Shown here one piece after another: positions 24,434 to 35,900 of a stretch of DNA of 64,000 bases; the stretch's first letter is position 1, and every line of letters begins with the position of its first letter. The notes under the pieces were generated by a model. That model searched no databases, was not told where the DNA came from, and was given only the letters and a program-made list of their open reading frames with translations. The translations under genes were made by a program, and so were the position numbers. This stretch comes from Zarea fungicola (taxonomy: Eukaryota; Ascomycota; Sordariomycetes; Hypocreales; Cordycipitaceae): the NCBI GenBank assembly GCA_900169235.1, contig FWCC01000265.1:1-64000 (forward strand). Reading direction: 5' to 3'.

Positions 24434-25102
24434 TCATAGCTCACCGCTGTACATGAGCTCTGCGCGTCGCTTGCGATCGTCCCTCGCCGCCGTCTTCTTG
24501 GCACCCCATCGCGCCGCCCGCCTCTTCTGCTGCTCCTCTAGCCATTCAATGTGTGCCTTGGGTGCAGGCGCCGCAATCTGCACAAAAATGGGCGAGCAGT
24601 CGAACCGGCGCGCCAGAGCCGCGACGCTCCACGTCAGAGGGTCCTCGGTGCGCAGGCTGCGCATCTCCTGGACCTGCGCCGCGGAGAGGTGGTACCTGGG
24701 CTGGTCGGCGCGTCGCGGGTACCGCATCTCGGGGGCCAGGGTGGAGGAAGAGGAAGAGGAGGATGTGGAAGAGGATCGTGTGGAGGTGATGCCGGTGGTA
24801 CTGCGCATGCGTGCGACGGCAGCACGTCGGGGGTCGCTTGGCGGGAGGAAGAGGAACGGCGTGTGTTCGGGCGAGGCCTCGGACGCGGGCGGGTTGTAGA
24901 TGATGCTGGTCCCGGATGGGAATGGCGCGGAGCGGTCGGGGAGGAAGGAGTCGTGGGGTGCGATTTTGAGGGAGCGCTTGGTGCGGGCGGTGGTTTTGTG
25001 GCCGCGCATCGACGTCAGGGGCGTGAAACGTTGCTGTTGGCTGTGGCGGGCGACGCAGCTGAGGAGGGAGCTCGCGGGGCGAGCTGCTGATCGGAACTCC
25101 AT
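24434..25102 (-). CDS. MRPL20: Mitochondrial large-subunit ribosomal protein mL58 (MRPL20)
   Basis: Fungal-specific protein of the mitochondrial 54S/large ribosomal subunit, 222 residues, one exon. The N-terminus (MEFRSAARPASSLLSCVARH) is rich in Arg, Ser and Ala without acids, as a matrix-targeting presequence. The family core follows: GHKTTARTKRSLKIAPHDSF, then YNPP...TPFLFLPPSDPR, and later YHLSAAQVQEMRSLRTEDP with WSVAALARRFDCSPIFVQI. The C-terminus is a basic helix (QQKRRAARWGAKKTAARDD). A Ser/Thr-rich low-complexity linker lies at about 100-120. The start is the ATG at 25102, which places the presequence at the N-terminus; an upstream open extension has no such character. Confidence 0.9.
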   Translation of the reverse strand: MEFRSAARPASSLLSCVARHSQQQRFTPLTSMRGHKTTARTKRSLKIAPHDSFLPDRSAPFPSGTSIIYNPPASEASPEHTPFLFLPPSDPRRAAVARMRSTTGITSTRSSSTSSSSSSSTLAPEMRYPRRADQPRYHLSAAQVQEMRSLRTEDPLTWSVAALARRFDCSPIFVQIAAPAPKAHIEWLEEQQKRRAARWGAKKTAARDDRKRRAELMYSGEL

Positions 25103-26840
25103 TGCGATTGTGTGTTTTATGTAGAGCGAGTGAAGATGGTCGAGAACAGAGGATATTCTGTTCTCAAGTAGAAGTAGAAGAAGCTGGTAGGAAGTGCTGG
25201 AGAGATGCCAGAACTTTCTGTTTCCTCCGCTGCTTTTCCTGTCCTGGCAAAGAGCTCCAAACAAATGGGTCAATTGGGACACGCCGTGGTTATAATTGAG
25301 CTGATTAAAATGATTGAGTTGTGAGAAGGATATAATTTGCTTTTTGGCCCGTCAAAAGGAGCTGCTTAATGCAAGCTGCGGGTCGTCGTAGTGATGGCGA
25401 GTATAGCCGTGCCGTCAAGTCGTGATCCAGGGACACGGGGGTAAAGTTTTCTGCTGTACAAAGGTGCAAGCATGCATTATTGCCTAGAGTGGAAGCTTTT
25501 GATCACGTGCCTAGTCACGTGAGGCTCTGTGAGGTAGCTCAGCATTGGATAGTGGCACGACCACTACATAAGGTCAGTTATGCTGAAGGAAATGTAATTA
25601 TGAGATTTCAGCTCGTTGTCTTGATGAAGAGAAAACATTATTGAGATCCCCAAATGGCAAAGTTGGATACACATATTACGGGGTGGCTGTTTCGTTACTT
25701 CTAAATTCTTGATCGCAGCTAAAGTCCGTAGGTGGAGGCGGGATCGGCAAAAGCGCTAACGTAATGGAAGGTTTAGTAGGGGTCCAGTCCAACTCCTCTC
25801 AGAGCAAGAAGCCGACCTTCAATAGGAGTACTACTACTGAGTACCTAAGTAGGCAGTTATCCGTGTTGCCGTGTTGCCCGTGGCTATGTAGCGATTCTTA
25901 ATTTCTTAATTACTGCGGCGACTTGGCAGAGAAAATTGATGTCTCCATTTTGTGGGTAGTTTCTACTTGTTCAGTAAGATAGTGTAAAGCCTTCTTTCGC
26001 CTGAACAGTTGAAGCTATTGTATCTACGTCATAGCAGGAAGATGCCTCACCGCTACAGGAGGCTTCTCATGCCTTGATCTTCGCGAGATCTTCGTCCAAC
26101 ATCAAGTCCCTTTATTCGCAACGCGACACAAGCCCCCTGTCCAGAAAGCTGTGGTATGTACATAATAACTAGGGGTCAAAGGGTCTAGCTGGGCATTGCT
26201 GCTCGCGCCTTGCAATTTGCAACCCACTTGCTGCCCACTCCTCAGGTACCTCGTTATATATTTAGTACGGATACACCGGCCTCATAGGTGTCTTGGTATT
26301 GTGTACCCTGTAACTGGTGGGATTCATCCCCACTTGCTCTGTAGTCGGCACCTCGCAACGTACCTTATTACTCGTACCTCGTACCTTGCTAGTTGTGACC
26401 TCAGCCTGTGGCTTCCCCCGTCGCAGTCACATCTGCCCTGCTCCTTCACGTCATCAATGTGCTCCTCCTGTGCCGTGTTCGTTTTTTTTTCACTCATCAA
26501 ACATACCGTGCTCTCTTTATGAGTCTGATTCGTCGTACCTTGACCAAGACATAAAATTCCAAACTCATTGTCACATTCATCCATCTCCTTGTCTGCTCGC
26601 TCTCCTTCTACCAGCATATACATCTTGCTTTGCGCCGCTCCGTCATCCTGGCGATCTGACGGCTGGCTCCACTCATTCACAGACACCAGACCTTGTGATC
26701 CCGAACGACCTGCTCCTCCCGACCTTGTCATACCATCCTCCTGAAGACGACGAAAAGGAGAGAGAAAAGGGAGATATTTACATCTCCAAAACCTCCAAAA
26801 CCTCAGCGACCGCCGTTTTTTGCGCCGCCCACCCATTACA
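25103..26840. other. Divergent promoter region
   Basis: Separates the mL58 gene (minus) from an unknown plus-strand gene. It holds two closely spaced CACGTG boxes (listed separately). No supported gene. The last 350 bases are C/T-rich and probably the 5' leader of the gene at 26841. Confidence 0.5.
25504..25522. promoter_or_regulatory. Pair of CACGTG E-boxes
   Basis: CACGTG at 25504-25509 and TCACGTGA at 25515-25522 are 12 bases apart centre to centre, so on nearly the same helix face. CACGTG is bound by bHLH factors such as the Cbf1 and Pho4 types. They lie about 400 bases before the mL58 start and 1.3 kb before the next plus-strand gene. Confidence 0.4.
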
Positions 26841-27980
26841 ATGAGTCTCGCTGATGCCGCTCCGATTACTAGCGGCGAGAGACTAGCTCAGCTCGATATC
26901 GCAGACGACAGTAGCCGTGGCACCTCTACTCCCCGTGCTCCCGCCGATGCGGTCTCTAATGCTGATAACAAGAGCCCGATCCCCGGCGACGACAAGGCAA
27001 CCTCAAAACTTAAGAAGCGCTCTCTATTTGGCTTCGGAAAGAACAAGCTGACTTCAGACGTTGCAACTACACCAACCGTCACAACCGCCGCCGCAACAGC
27101 CACAACGCCAAGTGGTCCCTCGCGGACGACACCCGGTACGACACGGTCAACACAAAGCTCACAACCCGAATATTCGTTCCCCTCGCCATCTTCACCAAAT
27201 CGCACCTTTTCCACTTCCCCACGACTTTCATCCCCTGCTGGTTCCCAGATCTTTGAGCGAGATGTACAGGAGAGCACCGCCAACATACCCAACTCACCCG
27301 CTATCCCTACACATATCCAGACAGAAAATTACATCCCATCAGTGCTTGACGACGCCTCTGAAGCAATCACCAACGACAAGCTTGACCCAGATACAGTAGA
27401 GATTGTAACCCATTCTTTGCATCAGCCCGCCTCGGTTACCGTTACTGGCGCAGCAAACAGCCCCAGTGACCAGCAACAGTCTCCCACGGGCTGGGCCGCT
27501 GAGCTGGCCTCTTTTGCAGAACGTATCGGTGTATCGGCTGAAACGGCCTCGAATTACGGATCGCTTGAATCATCCGATGTTCGACGACTCTCTTTTATTT
27601 CTTTTGCCGACGTTGTTCAGTCTGAACATAGCATTTCGCTTGGCAGCCCGACATCCCGAGATAATATGCACTTGGCAGGCTTGACCTCCCTCCCTCCGTC
27701 TGCGCTAAACCGTTCCCCTTCGCCAATTCGTTCTCCAGTCTCGAGTCAAGGGCTTGGAACGAGCCCGCCAACGAGCAACCCTGCCAGCATGAAGGGTGTT
27801 GAAATGAGCCCACCGCGTAAGAGGATCGGTAGCCCCAAGGGTGGCCAGCACTCTTTAGCCGCACCCGGGGAGCTGAATATTGAAACTATGCGACAGGCAC
27901 TTCGACGAACAGGAAGCACGGATCTTGCGAGTGCCCGCAGCATGCCCACAAGCCCTATTGAGGGACCCGGCTCTCGTTGA
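26841..27980 (+). CDS. Disordered Ser/Pro/Thr-rich protein, unknown function
   Basis: 379 residues, one exon, starting at the ATG at 26841 (TACAATG). No catalytic domain is visible. A short basic-aromatic motif KLKKRSLFGFGKNK occurs near residue 60. Most of the chain is low-complexity, with many SP and TP dipeptides, suiting CDK/MAPK phosphorylation. A more ordered block lies at about 215-265 (GWAAELASFAERIGVSAETA, then SSDVRRLSFISFADVV). A C-terminal helix reads NIETMRQALRRTGSTDL. Such islands inside disorder often bind partners, but no function can be assigned. The coding call rests on length, composition and start context. Confidence 0.75.
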   Translation: MSLADAAPITSGERLAQLDIADDSSRGTSTPRAPADAVSNADNKSPIPGDDKATSKLKKRSLFGFGKNKLTSDVATTPTVTTAAATATTPSGPSRTTPGTTRSTQSSQPEYSFPSPSSPNRTFSTSPRLSSPAGSQIFERDVQESTANIPNSPAIPTHIQTENYIPSVLDDASEAITNDKLDPDTVEIVTHSLHQPASVTVTGAANSPSDQQQSPTGWAAELASFAERIGVSAETASNYGSLESSDVRRLSFISFADVVQSEHSISLGSPTSRDNMHLAGLTSLPPSALNRSPSPIRSPVSSQGLGTSPPTSNPASMKGVEMSPPRKRIGSPKGGQHSLAAPGELNIETMRQALRRTGSTDLASARSMPTSPIEGPGSR

Positions 27981-30900
27981 GCCAGGTGTTTTTCATCAAA
28001 TCTTTTTTAGGCCATGACGGCCACGTCATTAGGACACTTGATTTGCACCAGTTTGGAGTTATCGGAGTAAATTGTCATTCCGGCAGAAATTTGCCGGCGA
28101 CCTCCGTCACAGAATATCTGGACCTCCTTTTCCTCGTCGTTCCTTTGCTATGCTTTTTACTTGAACCCATTTTTACCCGATGCCTCAATACTGGAAGCCA
28201 GGGCTAAGCAAAAAGTTGAAAATACACACCAAAAAAAGCGACCCAGAAAATCAGAAATTTAGAAATTTCTACTATACTCACACCATCGTTGTAATCCGGC
28301 GCTGGATGCTTGTCATTGCTATTTTGCTTTCTTATCGTCATTATTTGGGCTGGAGGAGGCTGATATTATGCAGGACATGTAGGCTTCTTACCCTTGCTTA
28401 TTTGGGCTACTTTCTTTTTCTTTTTTTTTTCCTTTTTTTCTTTTTTGGTTCTTGATTTTGACCTTTGATACTCTAAAGGAATGGAGGGATTGTCGAGACT
28501 TTCAGTTGAGTGATGGATCGATGGACGCCAGGTTTGGCATAGGAACAAAGGCCAACAACAAAGTACATAATAATGATATCCCTGGAATACTACCCCTGCT
28601 TTCCTTGTAATACCGCGTGCGCTAAGCTTTAATTTCATTTGCGGAAGCTCCGGGAACGCAACGGTCTGCATGTGCTATGAATAGAAATGAGCAAGGATGT
28701 AAGGAGTAATATGTCTTGAAGAAGTGATAAGGATCGGAGTCTGGGGGAGGAGCAACCAGGTTGTAAAATAGCCGATAATTACGGAGTACAGTCCCATATT
28801 TGAGATTGGCAAGGGTTCATTTGTTTTTGCTTACTTGGCGTGCTTGGTAAAGCTTCGTAAATGAGTTGATTGTACCCTGGAAACAGTCCAGGGCCAGGAT
28901 CAGGAGCAGCAATTCTGTGCACGGGTGGGTGTACCGTGTACATAGGCCACAGCCTCCACAATCCACATCCAGCTGGTATATTCAGGTAAATGTTTCAGGA
29001 CACTCAAAGGCGATATTGCACACGCAAGGACTACCGTTGCGTGCATGGGGGTGAGTCCAAGGAGAAAGGGGAAGTGCGTAGACGGGTAAATCAGCCCGAA
29101 CGCCAGCCACCATCGATGGGTATCAAATCAACACGAAGGAAGAAAAACTGGAGGCAATCAACACCGCGGATCCGTACAAAGACTCAACTTGACCCCCTGA
29201 AGATTGTAAGACTACTAAATTTATTATTATTATTATTAATTTCCCATGTATAACTGCATTGTGATTTATTTTGCGATACTGTAGAGGAGAGTCAGAAACC
29301 TGGCTTTTCGTGACTAGGGTAGGTTGGTGCGTGCGGGTGGTTTTCTGGTTTATTGACCGTGGTCGCCTGCGCCCGCTTCGCAACGGGCTGCCAAAATGGG
29401 AACCGGTTGCCGACAAACGACAAAACCCCAGGACTTATTCTAGAACCTGCGTGGCTACTACTAGTAGCGTAGCTGTCTTGCATTTCACTCGTATGTCATG
29501 TTTCTACGGAGTACCAATAGCGCTGCTTGTATTGGTTTTGACCCTAGTCGCATTTTCGAAACAAAAATGGCCCGGGTTTTGTGTTTGAGAAATCTCATGC
29601 GCCTTGACTTATATCCGATCCAATTGTGGATAACAAGAATGCTATTTATTTTCTTTCCTTCCTTTTTTTCACGAATCTATTGATAGCGCCAAGCAAGACT
29701 AGCGATGTCGAAGAAACGCCTCGTGTTTCGTATAATTGCTTTTTTCTGGGTGAACCAAACCTACGTGTTGTGAGTGTGTGTGTGTGTGAGAGTGAGTCGT
29801 GGGCTGCCCAGGTACCGTCGCCTTATGCGAGTCAGGTGGTTCATCTTGTGCCTTGAACGAGAAGAGAAACTGCCGTAGCTAGAGTAGCCGCAAAATTAAG
29901 AGAGCTAGCTATTGTGGCGTTTTTGATGAAGAAGCAAAAAGGGCCGCGTGGCGTGAGGAATAAAGTTGGTAACTACCCATAGCTTCAAACCAAACCCCTT
30001 CGTTAAACCCATCTAGCGTCAAAAGTTGTGTCGTTGGTGGCTCGTCTGATCCGGTACCCGTTCCCCCCGCTGTGAGCATTGGAAGGAAAGGCGCCGAATA
30101 AAAGACCACGAGAGCAGATGTTGAAAAAATGACGTATTCGGAGTGGGGGGATTCTTCCAAAGATGTGAGAAAAAAGGTGAAAGTGGGATTGTTCAGAGAG
30201 GTCAGTTGATGAGAAAAAAAAAACGGATAAGCTCAAAAGGTTGTAAAGGCGTAGACTCTGATTCGGCCGGCTAATACGCCGTTTGGAATTTCAGGTTTGG
30301 GCCTGGGCTCAAATCCTGGATAGGCACAAAGAGCGCACACATGGCATGATTAGAATACTTGTTGTAAGCCGCGGATATATTAATTCCAAACATGAGAAAT
30401 GCCGAATCAATGGCATCATAGGTGAAAGGTGTGTACAAAGTTGGCAAATGCTAACGGGCGGCAAGACGATGAATGAGCGGGAAGAGGGGAAGAGCCAACT
30501 GACCAAACCCATCACGGTTTAGTTGAGACTTTTTAATTTGATGATTTGTTACGGTGGCTTTTTTTTGTTTACTGATTCCATTGGCTTTGGGAGGATGCGG
30601 TGAGCAGAGAGTTGAGCTTTTATTTCTTCGTATGGCCACATGGGCTTCCAGACCAACTGCAAACGATATTGTGGCTGACTATCACCGTAGTGTGAGAAGC
30701 AGGTTGATGATTGTCGGATAGTACGGAGTTAGAACGGAGCGGGTTTACAGGGGAATGAGAGTGCTTTTTATTTTTGCTTTGTGGTGGTGTGGTGGACGGC
30801 TGTTCAGGTTCGATGTCAGCATGCAAGACATGGTTTGGGGCTAGTTGGCGGCACAGGGGGGAATAAATGCAAAGGCTACTTCATACTAATGAAGAAGAGC

Positions 30901-32977
30901 AGGGTCCAGACCTGGCTGGGGGGGACAAAAGAGCTCAAAATATGGCAGTTTTGGGGGCTGCGAGATATTATCATCCTTGTTCACTGTAACTAGATGTTTA
31001 GAGGTAGATGCTGATGTGTTGACTCGCTTGTTAGTAGGCAGCTACCTGAAGCACAAGGTACGCAGAGTGCTTGTTAATATCTAATTACGCAACTTATAGG
31101 GACAATGGAACAACGGGCCGAAACGCCATCCCAAGTCTGAACTCTGAGACGAGTATTGACCAGGACGTATAGGCAAAGCACAGGGTACATGTGCATCAAT
31201 GGCAAGGGATGTGGCAGCATGCAGCATGAACAGCATGACTACGGTATGAGTCGCGGTCCCTGTTGGCTTGTCTTATGGTGAGCAGGTGAGCAGATTGCAA
31301 TTGATGCGCTGCTGGCCGCCCGGAGCAGTTGCAGCGAAAGGGATGGGAGCCCTGTAGATGATCCGACTCCCCAGTTAAACGTGTATATGAGTTGCAAGTT
31401 ATAGGTTACTGCTGCAGGGAAATAGATAGCGCTGCTCCGTGCCAGGACATCCGCTAACTACTGGCAGTTAGCTGACCAGCAACCTATAAACTAGCCAGGG
31501 CTTTTGGTGCAGATAACTGCCTGTATGTAGAGCCCAACCTGACTCAGCCACCCAACAGCGCGATTGCCGCATTCGTCCACACATCTTTCAGCACAAGCCC
31601 CAGGCCACCCCAGGCTGCCAGGCTGTCCTGCAGCTGGCCAGGGCCCAGGCTGGAGAGACAAGCTCAAGCCCCTCTCCGGCAGGCGCTGCTTCTGTGCCTG
31701 TTCTGGGTCTGTTCCGGCACCCTTCTTTCCTTCCATTGCCACACACTGCTGGCTGGATGCTGGAATCGTGCCTTGCTTCCAGGTCTCAGTCTTGTATTTT
31801 TTATTTATTTTGTTCCACAGTCGTGTGTCTCAGGCTCAAGTGACTTGTTTTATGAAATTGGTCGACTGATATCTGGATGAATGGGACAAGAGAGATAGCA
31901 AACGATCCTTACCATTTCGCGGCACACACGTACGCCTCAAGTCCATGACAAGACGACGACACAGAAGAGGAAAGAATCACAAGGTTCAGCAATTCAGAGG
32001 GTCTCTCGACGCAGAGGTGCATGGAAGCTGTCGAGTAGGGGCGCCACACGACAGCCTGCCCCCGACATCGACGAGTCCCACGGCACGACAGAATCACCAC
32101 CACCAGTTCCCCGCTCGCAAGTCTCTCAGCCTTTCCACCATCCCACCCTGGCCTGGCTGGCATTGACACGGCTAGTGGCCTGAGTACCGCTGCAACCTAG
32201 TAATTACCACTGCCGCCCGCCCACACACACACAGAGCTGGTTTGCTACTGCCATCCACAACCACCAATTCTGGATTCCATCCATACTTTTCTTTCTACCT
32301 GCTCAAGCGGCTCTCCTGGTCTGGTGCTTTGGCCAGCAAACGGGAATATAAGCTACCGCAATAGCACCATCGAGCTCTGTCTCGTCGCTATTCTTCTCTT
32401 TTTTTTTTTTTTACGCCTGCACACTCACCTCTCTCTTCTTGCCTTTGCTCTGCGGCAGCTGCCTCCCAACCCCTCCGCCTACCCCACGCCTGCCACCGTC
32501 GAGCCGTTTTTATTTCGCCGCCAATTATTCACGCCGCCGCGATCAAGAACCACCACCTTGACCACATCGATCGCCCGCCAAATCGCAAGTTGTGCGCTTC
32601 AATCTACAAACTACGGCTCGCTCCTGCTACCGCCGTTCTTGACTTGGACGTGCCGCCTACCTCTTGCGACCTCTGCACAGCTCTGTCGCCCGCAAGCCGT
32701 CGCTCCCCGCTTGCTCGTTTGAAGTCGACAAACCTCGACGCCGTCACCGAGCCCCAACGCACACCAGGGCACCACTGAACCTTTTCCCTTGCTCTGCAGA
32801 ATCTGCTCCGCCGTCTTGCTGTACTGCTGCCGTCCCAGCCAGTTCGACCAGCTTGCATTGGGAAACACCTCATCGGCATTCGACCCCGCCGCCGCCCACT
32901 ATAAAGTCGTACCCCTCACACCTCCAAATGTTGATGGCTTGACCACTGTCATGGCATGAGCTCTTTTGAACCTTACT
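27981..32977. other. Large gene-free region upstream of BUD2
   Basis: Five kilobases with no supported gene on either strand; open frames are short and motif-free. Features seen are a T-rich patch at 28410-28450, a TTA/ATT repeat at 29220-29239, a GT run at about 29776-29788, and two TACGGAGTA motifs (28780-28788, 29505-29513) with a near copy at 30722-30729. A C/T-rich leader runs from about 32200 and two tiny uORFs precede the BUD2 start. A long 5' UTR or a non-coding RNA is possible but not shown by sequence. Confidence 0.45.
32928..32959 (+). promoter_or_regulatory. Two minimal upstream ORFs before BUD2
   Basis: ATG TTG ATG GCT TGA at 32928-32942 and ATG GCA TGA at 32951-32959 precede the main ATG at 32978. 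The last stop is 18 bases before the main start. If the transcript includes them, scanning ribosomes would meet them first and initiation at BUD2 would depend on leaky scanning or reinitiation. Confidence 0.45.
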
Positions 32978-35900
32978 ATGGAAGGACAGACAGCTCGGCC
33001 CGCTGCTGCCAGTGGCGATAGGCAGCACCCTCGGGCCCGACAACAACCGGATATCTCGGGCCCCAACTCAAATACAGACTTCATTCGCGATGCCATTGAC
33101 GGCCCGACGCCCACGACCCTAAGATCGCCGTTCAAATCCAATGCCTCCCCAAACGCCGGCCCTCGTGCTTCGACACCAGAGCTTCTCGACAGCCTGGCTA
33201 CCGCCGCTAGTTCCATGAACCTGGATACTACCGCACCCATTCCGCGAAACCTTGCTACAAGCCCGGCCTCGCCCCGAGATGTCCCCGGCGGCGTTGGGAG
33301 ACGGAGAGGCATCGTATTCAATGACTCTTTTACTGACCCTTCAGATATCTCAGAGTCGGCGTCACCACCCGCCGCCACAAAAGGCTCTCCCATCCCCGCT
33401 CGTCCACGCACCCGGACACTTGACGGAGCCTTGCTGGCTCAGCGAGCTACTCTTACTCCTCCTGAGCATCGACACCGCGTTGGCAGTGTGAGCTCTTCCA
33501 TGCCTGCGGCTCATGGCGGCTCCGATGAACAGAAACAGGCCTCCTCAGTACCTGCTGCATCAAACTCGGTCTCATATACCACGCCTGCGCTCCCTCACCG
33601 GCCGCTGGATATCCCATCCACTCCCTCGTCGTCCAGCAGAGATAAAAAGCCCAGTAAACGGCTCCTCAAGTATCGACAAAGTTCTCGCCCAACTTCACCC
33701 ATCATCTCACCATCGCCCTCGGTCGACTCGCTCTGCATTCCCGTATCTGCTGAAGACCCAAATAATCTCGTATCTCTAATGAAGACGCTGTGTGGTCGAA
33801 TGCGAGGGGAAATCGAATACCAGTCAGAACCCGGCAGTGCATGGTACTCCGGTATCGCCTACATTGACGAGGACTCTGGCAGTCTGATGCTGGACACAAA
33901 TCGGAGCGGTTCTTTCCATATCGCCATCGTCGAGAGTTTGAGAGGCTGCACTGTTGTCCCCGCCCAAATTACAGAGGGCGGCAGGCAGTGCATCGAGTTG
34001 ACAACAGCTGCACCTTCGCATATGCTCCTGCTCCCGACATCACCGGACGACTTGGAGCTGTGGCTCGCTGCTCTACTAAGCTGGCAACAACTCCGCCCTA
34101 GTCCCGTCAAGTTCTCCAACGGCAAGCCTGCTAGCCCTACCGCACCCTTTCGTCCGGACCTGCTTCCATTCAGCAAGGCACCCGACGAGGGCAAGCCAAG
34201 AAACATAATCAAAATCGATAGGCTCATGCTCTGGGACAAGGGCGTCGCCCCTAGCCCCAGAGCTGCCTTTCAGCGCTCCTCCACGAGGGATTTATGGTCC
34301 CCTTCAGCCTCCTGGCGCCGAGTTCCATGCATCCTGCATGATACAGGCGAACTAACTCTTATGCTCGAAACTGATTCAATTATTCTCTCCCACATAGACT
34401 TGACGCAGCTTTCAAGACATGCCATTCAAAAGCTCGACCGTACCGTCCTCGACGAGGAGTTTTGCATTGCCATTTTCCCCACCTACGCCCCCAAAGCCTC
34501 ACGCGTCTCCGTCTTTCGACCCGTATACTTGGCACTGGACAGCCGAATCCATTTTGAGGTCTGGTTCGTGCTCTTACGTGCCTATGCCGTTCCGGATCTT
34601 TTCCACTTAGGGGACACCGAGGACGAAGAGCTTATTGACATCCCCGACACTGATACTGAGACTGAAGGCGAGGTATTCCGCATGGAGAAGAGTGTGACTG
34701 TCCGCATAACAGAGGCCAAGATTAAAGCTCGGCCTGCTGGTTTGGAATATATTCTCCCAGAAAAGTCTCACAAGGTAGAGCAGGACCCATTGATCGGCAA
34801 CTATCTCGCCGAGGTTATCCTGGATGGCGAGGTTCGGGCCCGCACAACGACAAAGTACATGACGAAAAATCCATTCTGGCGAGAAGATTGCGAGTTTATC
34901 GATCTCGCACCATCTGTACAAGAACTTTCGGTAGTGCTTAAACGCATAGATGGAACGGATGGCCACGGTAGAGCTCCCCAGGAGCTGATATGTGGAACTG
35001 TTCACATTGCCCTGGATCAACTAGAGCGTGGTCAGAGTCATGAAGCCTGGTTGCATATCAGAGACGAAACTCAGCAAACCATTGGCTCTATGCTCATTAG
35101 ACTTTCCCACGATGAGCATGTTGCTCTGCTCACCAAGGAGTACGAAGCTTTGTCCGAGACGTTGCACCGCTTCCCGACTGGTCTTACTGCTCTCATATCT
35201 GCAGCGCTACCTGGCCAGCTCAAACAGTTGTCTGAGTTGTTTCTCAACATTTTTCAAGCTTCCGGTGCTGCTTCAGAATGGTTGCTAGCCCTGGTCGAAG
35301 ATGAGATTGACGGCCCCTCCAGCCAAACATCGATGAAAAAGTACAGATTCAGCAGCAGGCTTAAGTCTAACGAATCTATTGAGTCACCAAGTGATCGCGA
35401 GTTGATTGTTCGAGACATGAGCAAGTCGCTGGCTGGCGAGGCCAATCTCTTGTTCCGTGGTAATACTCTTCTCACGCAATCTCTCGAAAGTTACATGCGA
35501 CGCCTGGGCAAAGAATACCTTGAAGAGGCACTTCGGGACAAGGTTTTTGAGATTAACGAACTAAACCCAGACTGCGAAGTTGATCCGTCCAAACTGAACG
35601 GAGGTGACCTTGATCAGCATTGGACCCAGCTCTTGCGCTTGACTACAGACATTTGGCAATGTATCGCGCAAACTGCAAACCGTATGCCACCAGAGCTGCG
35701 CCATATTCTCAAGTATATCCGCGGCGTCGCTGAGGATCGCTATGGGGAGTTTAAACGCTCCGCTACGTACACAGCCGTGTCTGGATTTCTATTTCTACGC
35801 TTCATTTGCCCTGCTATCCTGGCTCCCAAGCTGTGTGGTCTATTGCGCGATCTGCCTCGCCCAAAAGCCCAGCGCACACTGACACTAGTGGCCAAGACTC

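Noticed and set aside
25535..25566. tRNA-like signal: an A-box-like TAGCTCAGCATTGG followed by a small hairpin
   Set aside because: No B-box downstream, the hairpin loop has five bases instead of seven, and no acceptor stem can be drawn.
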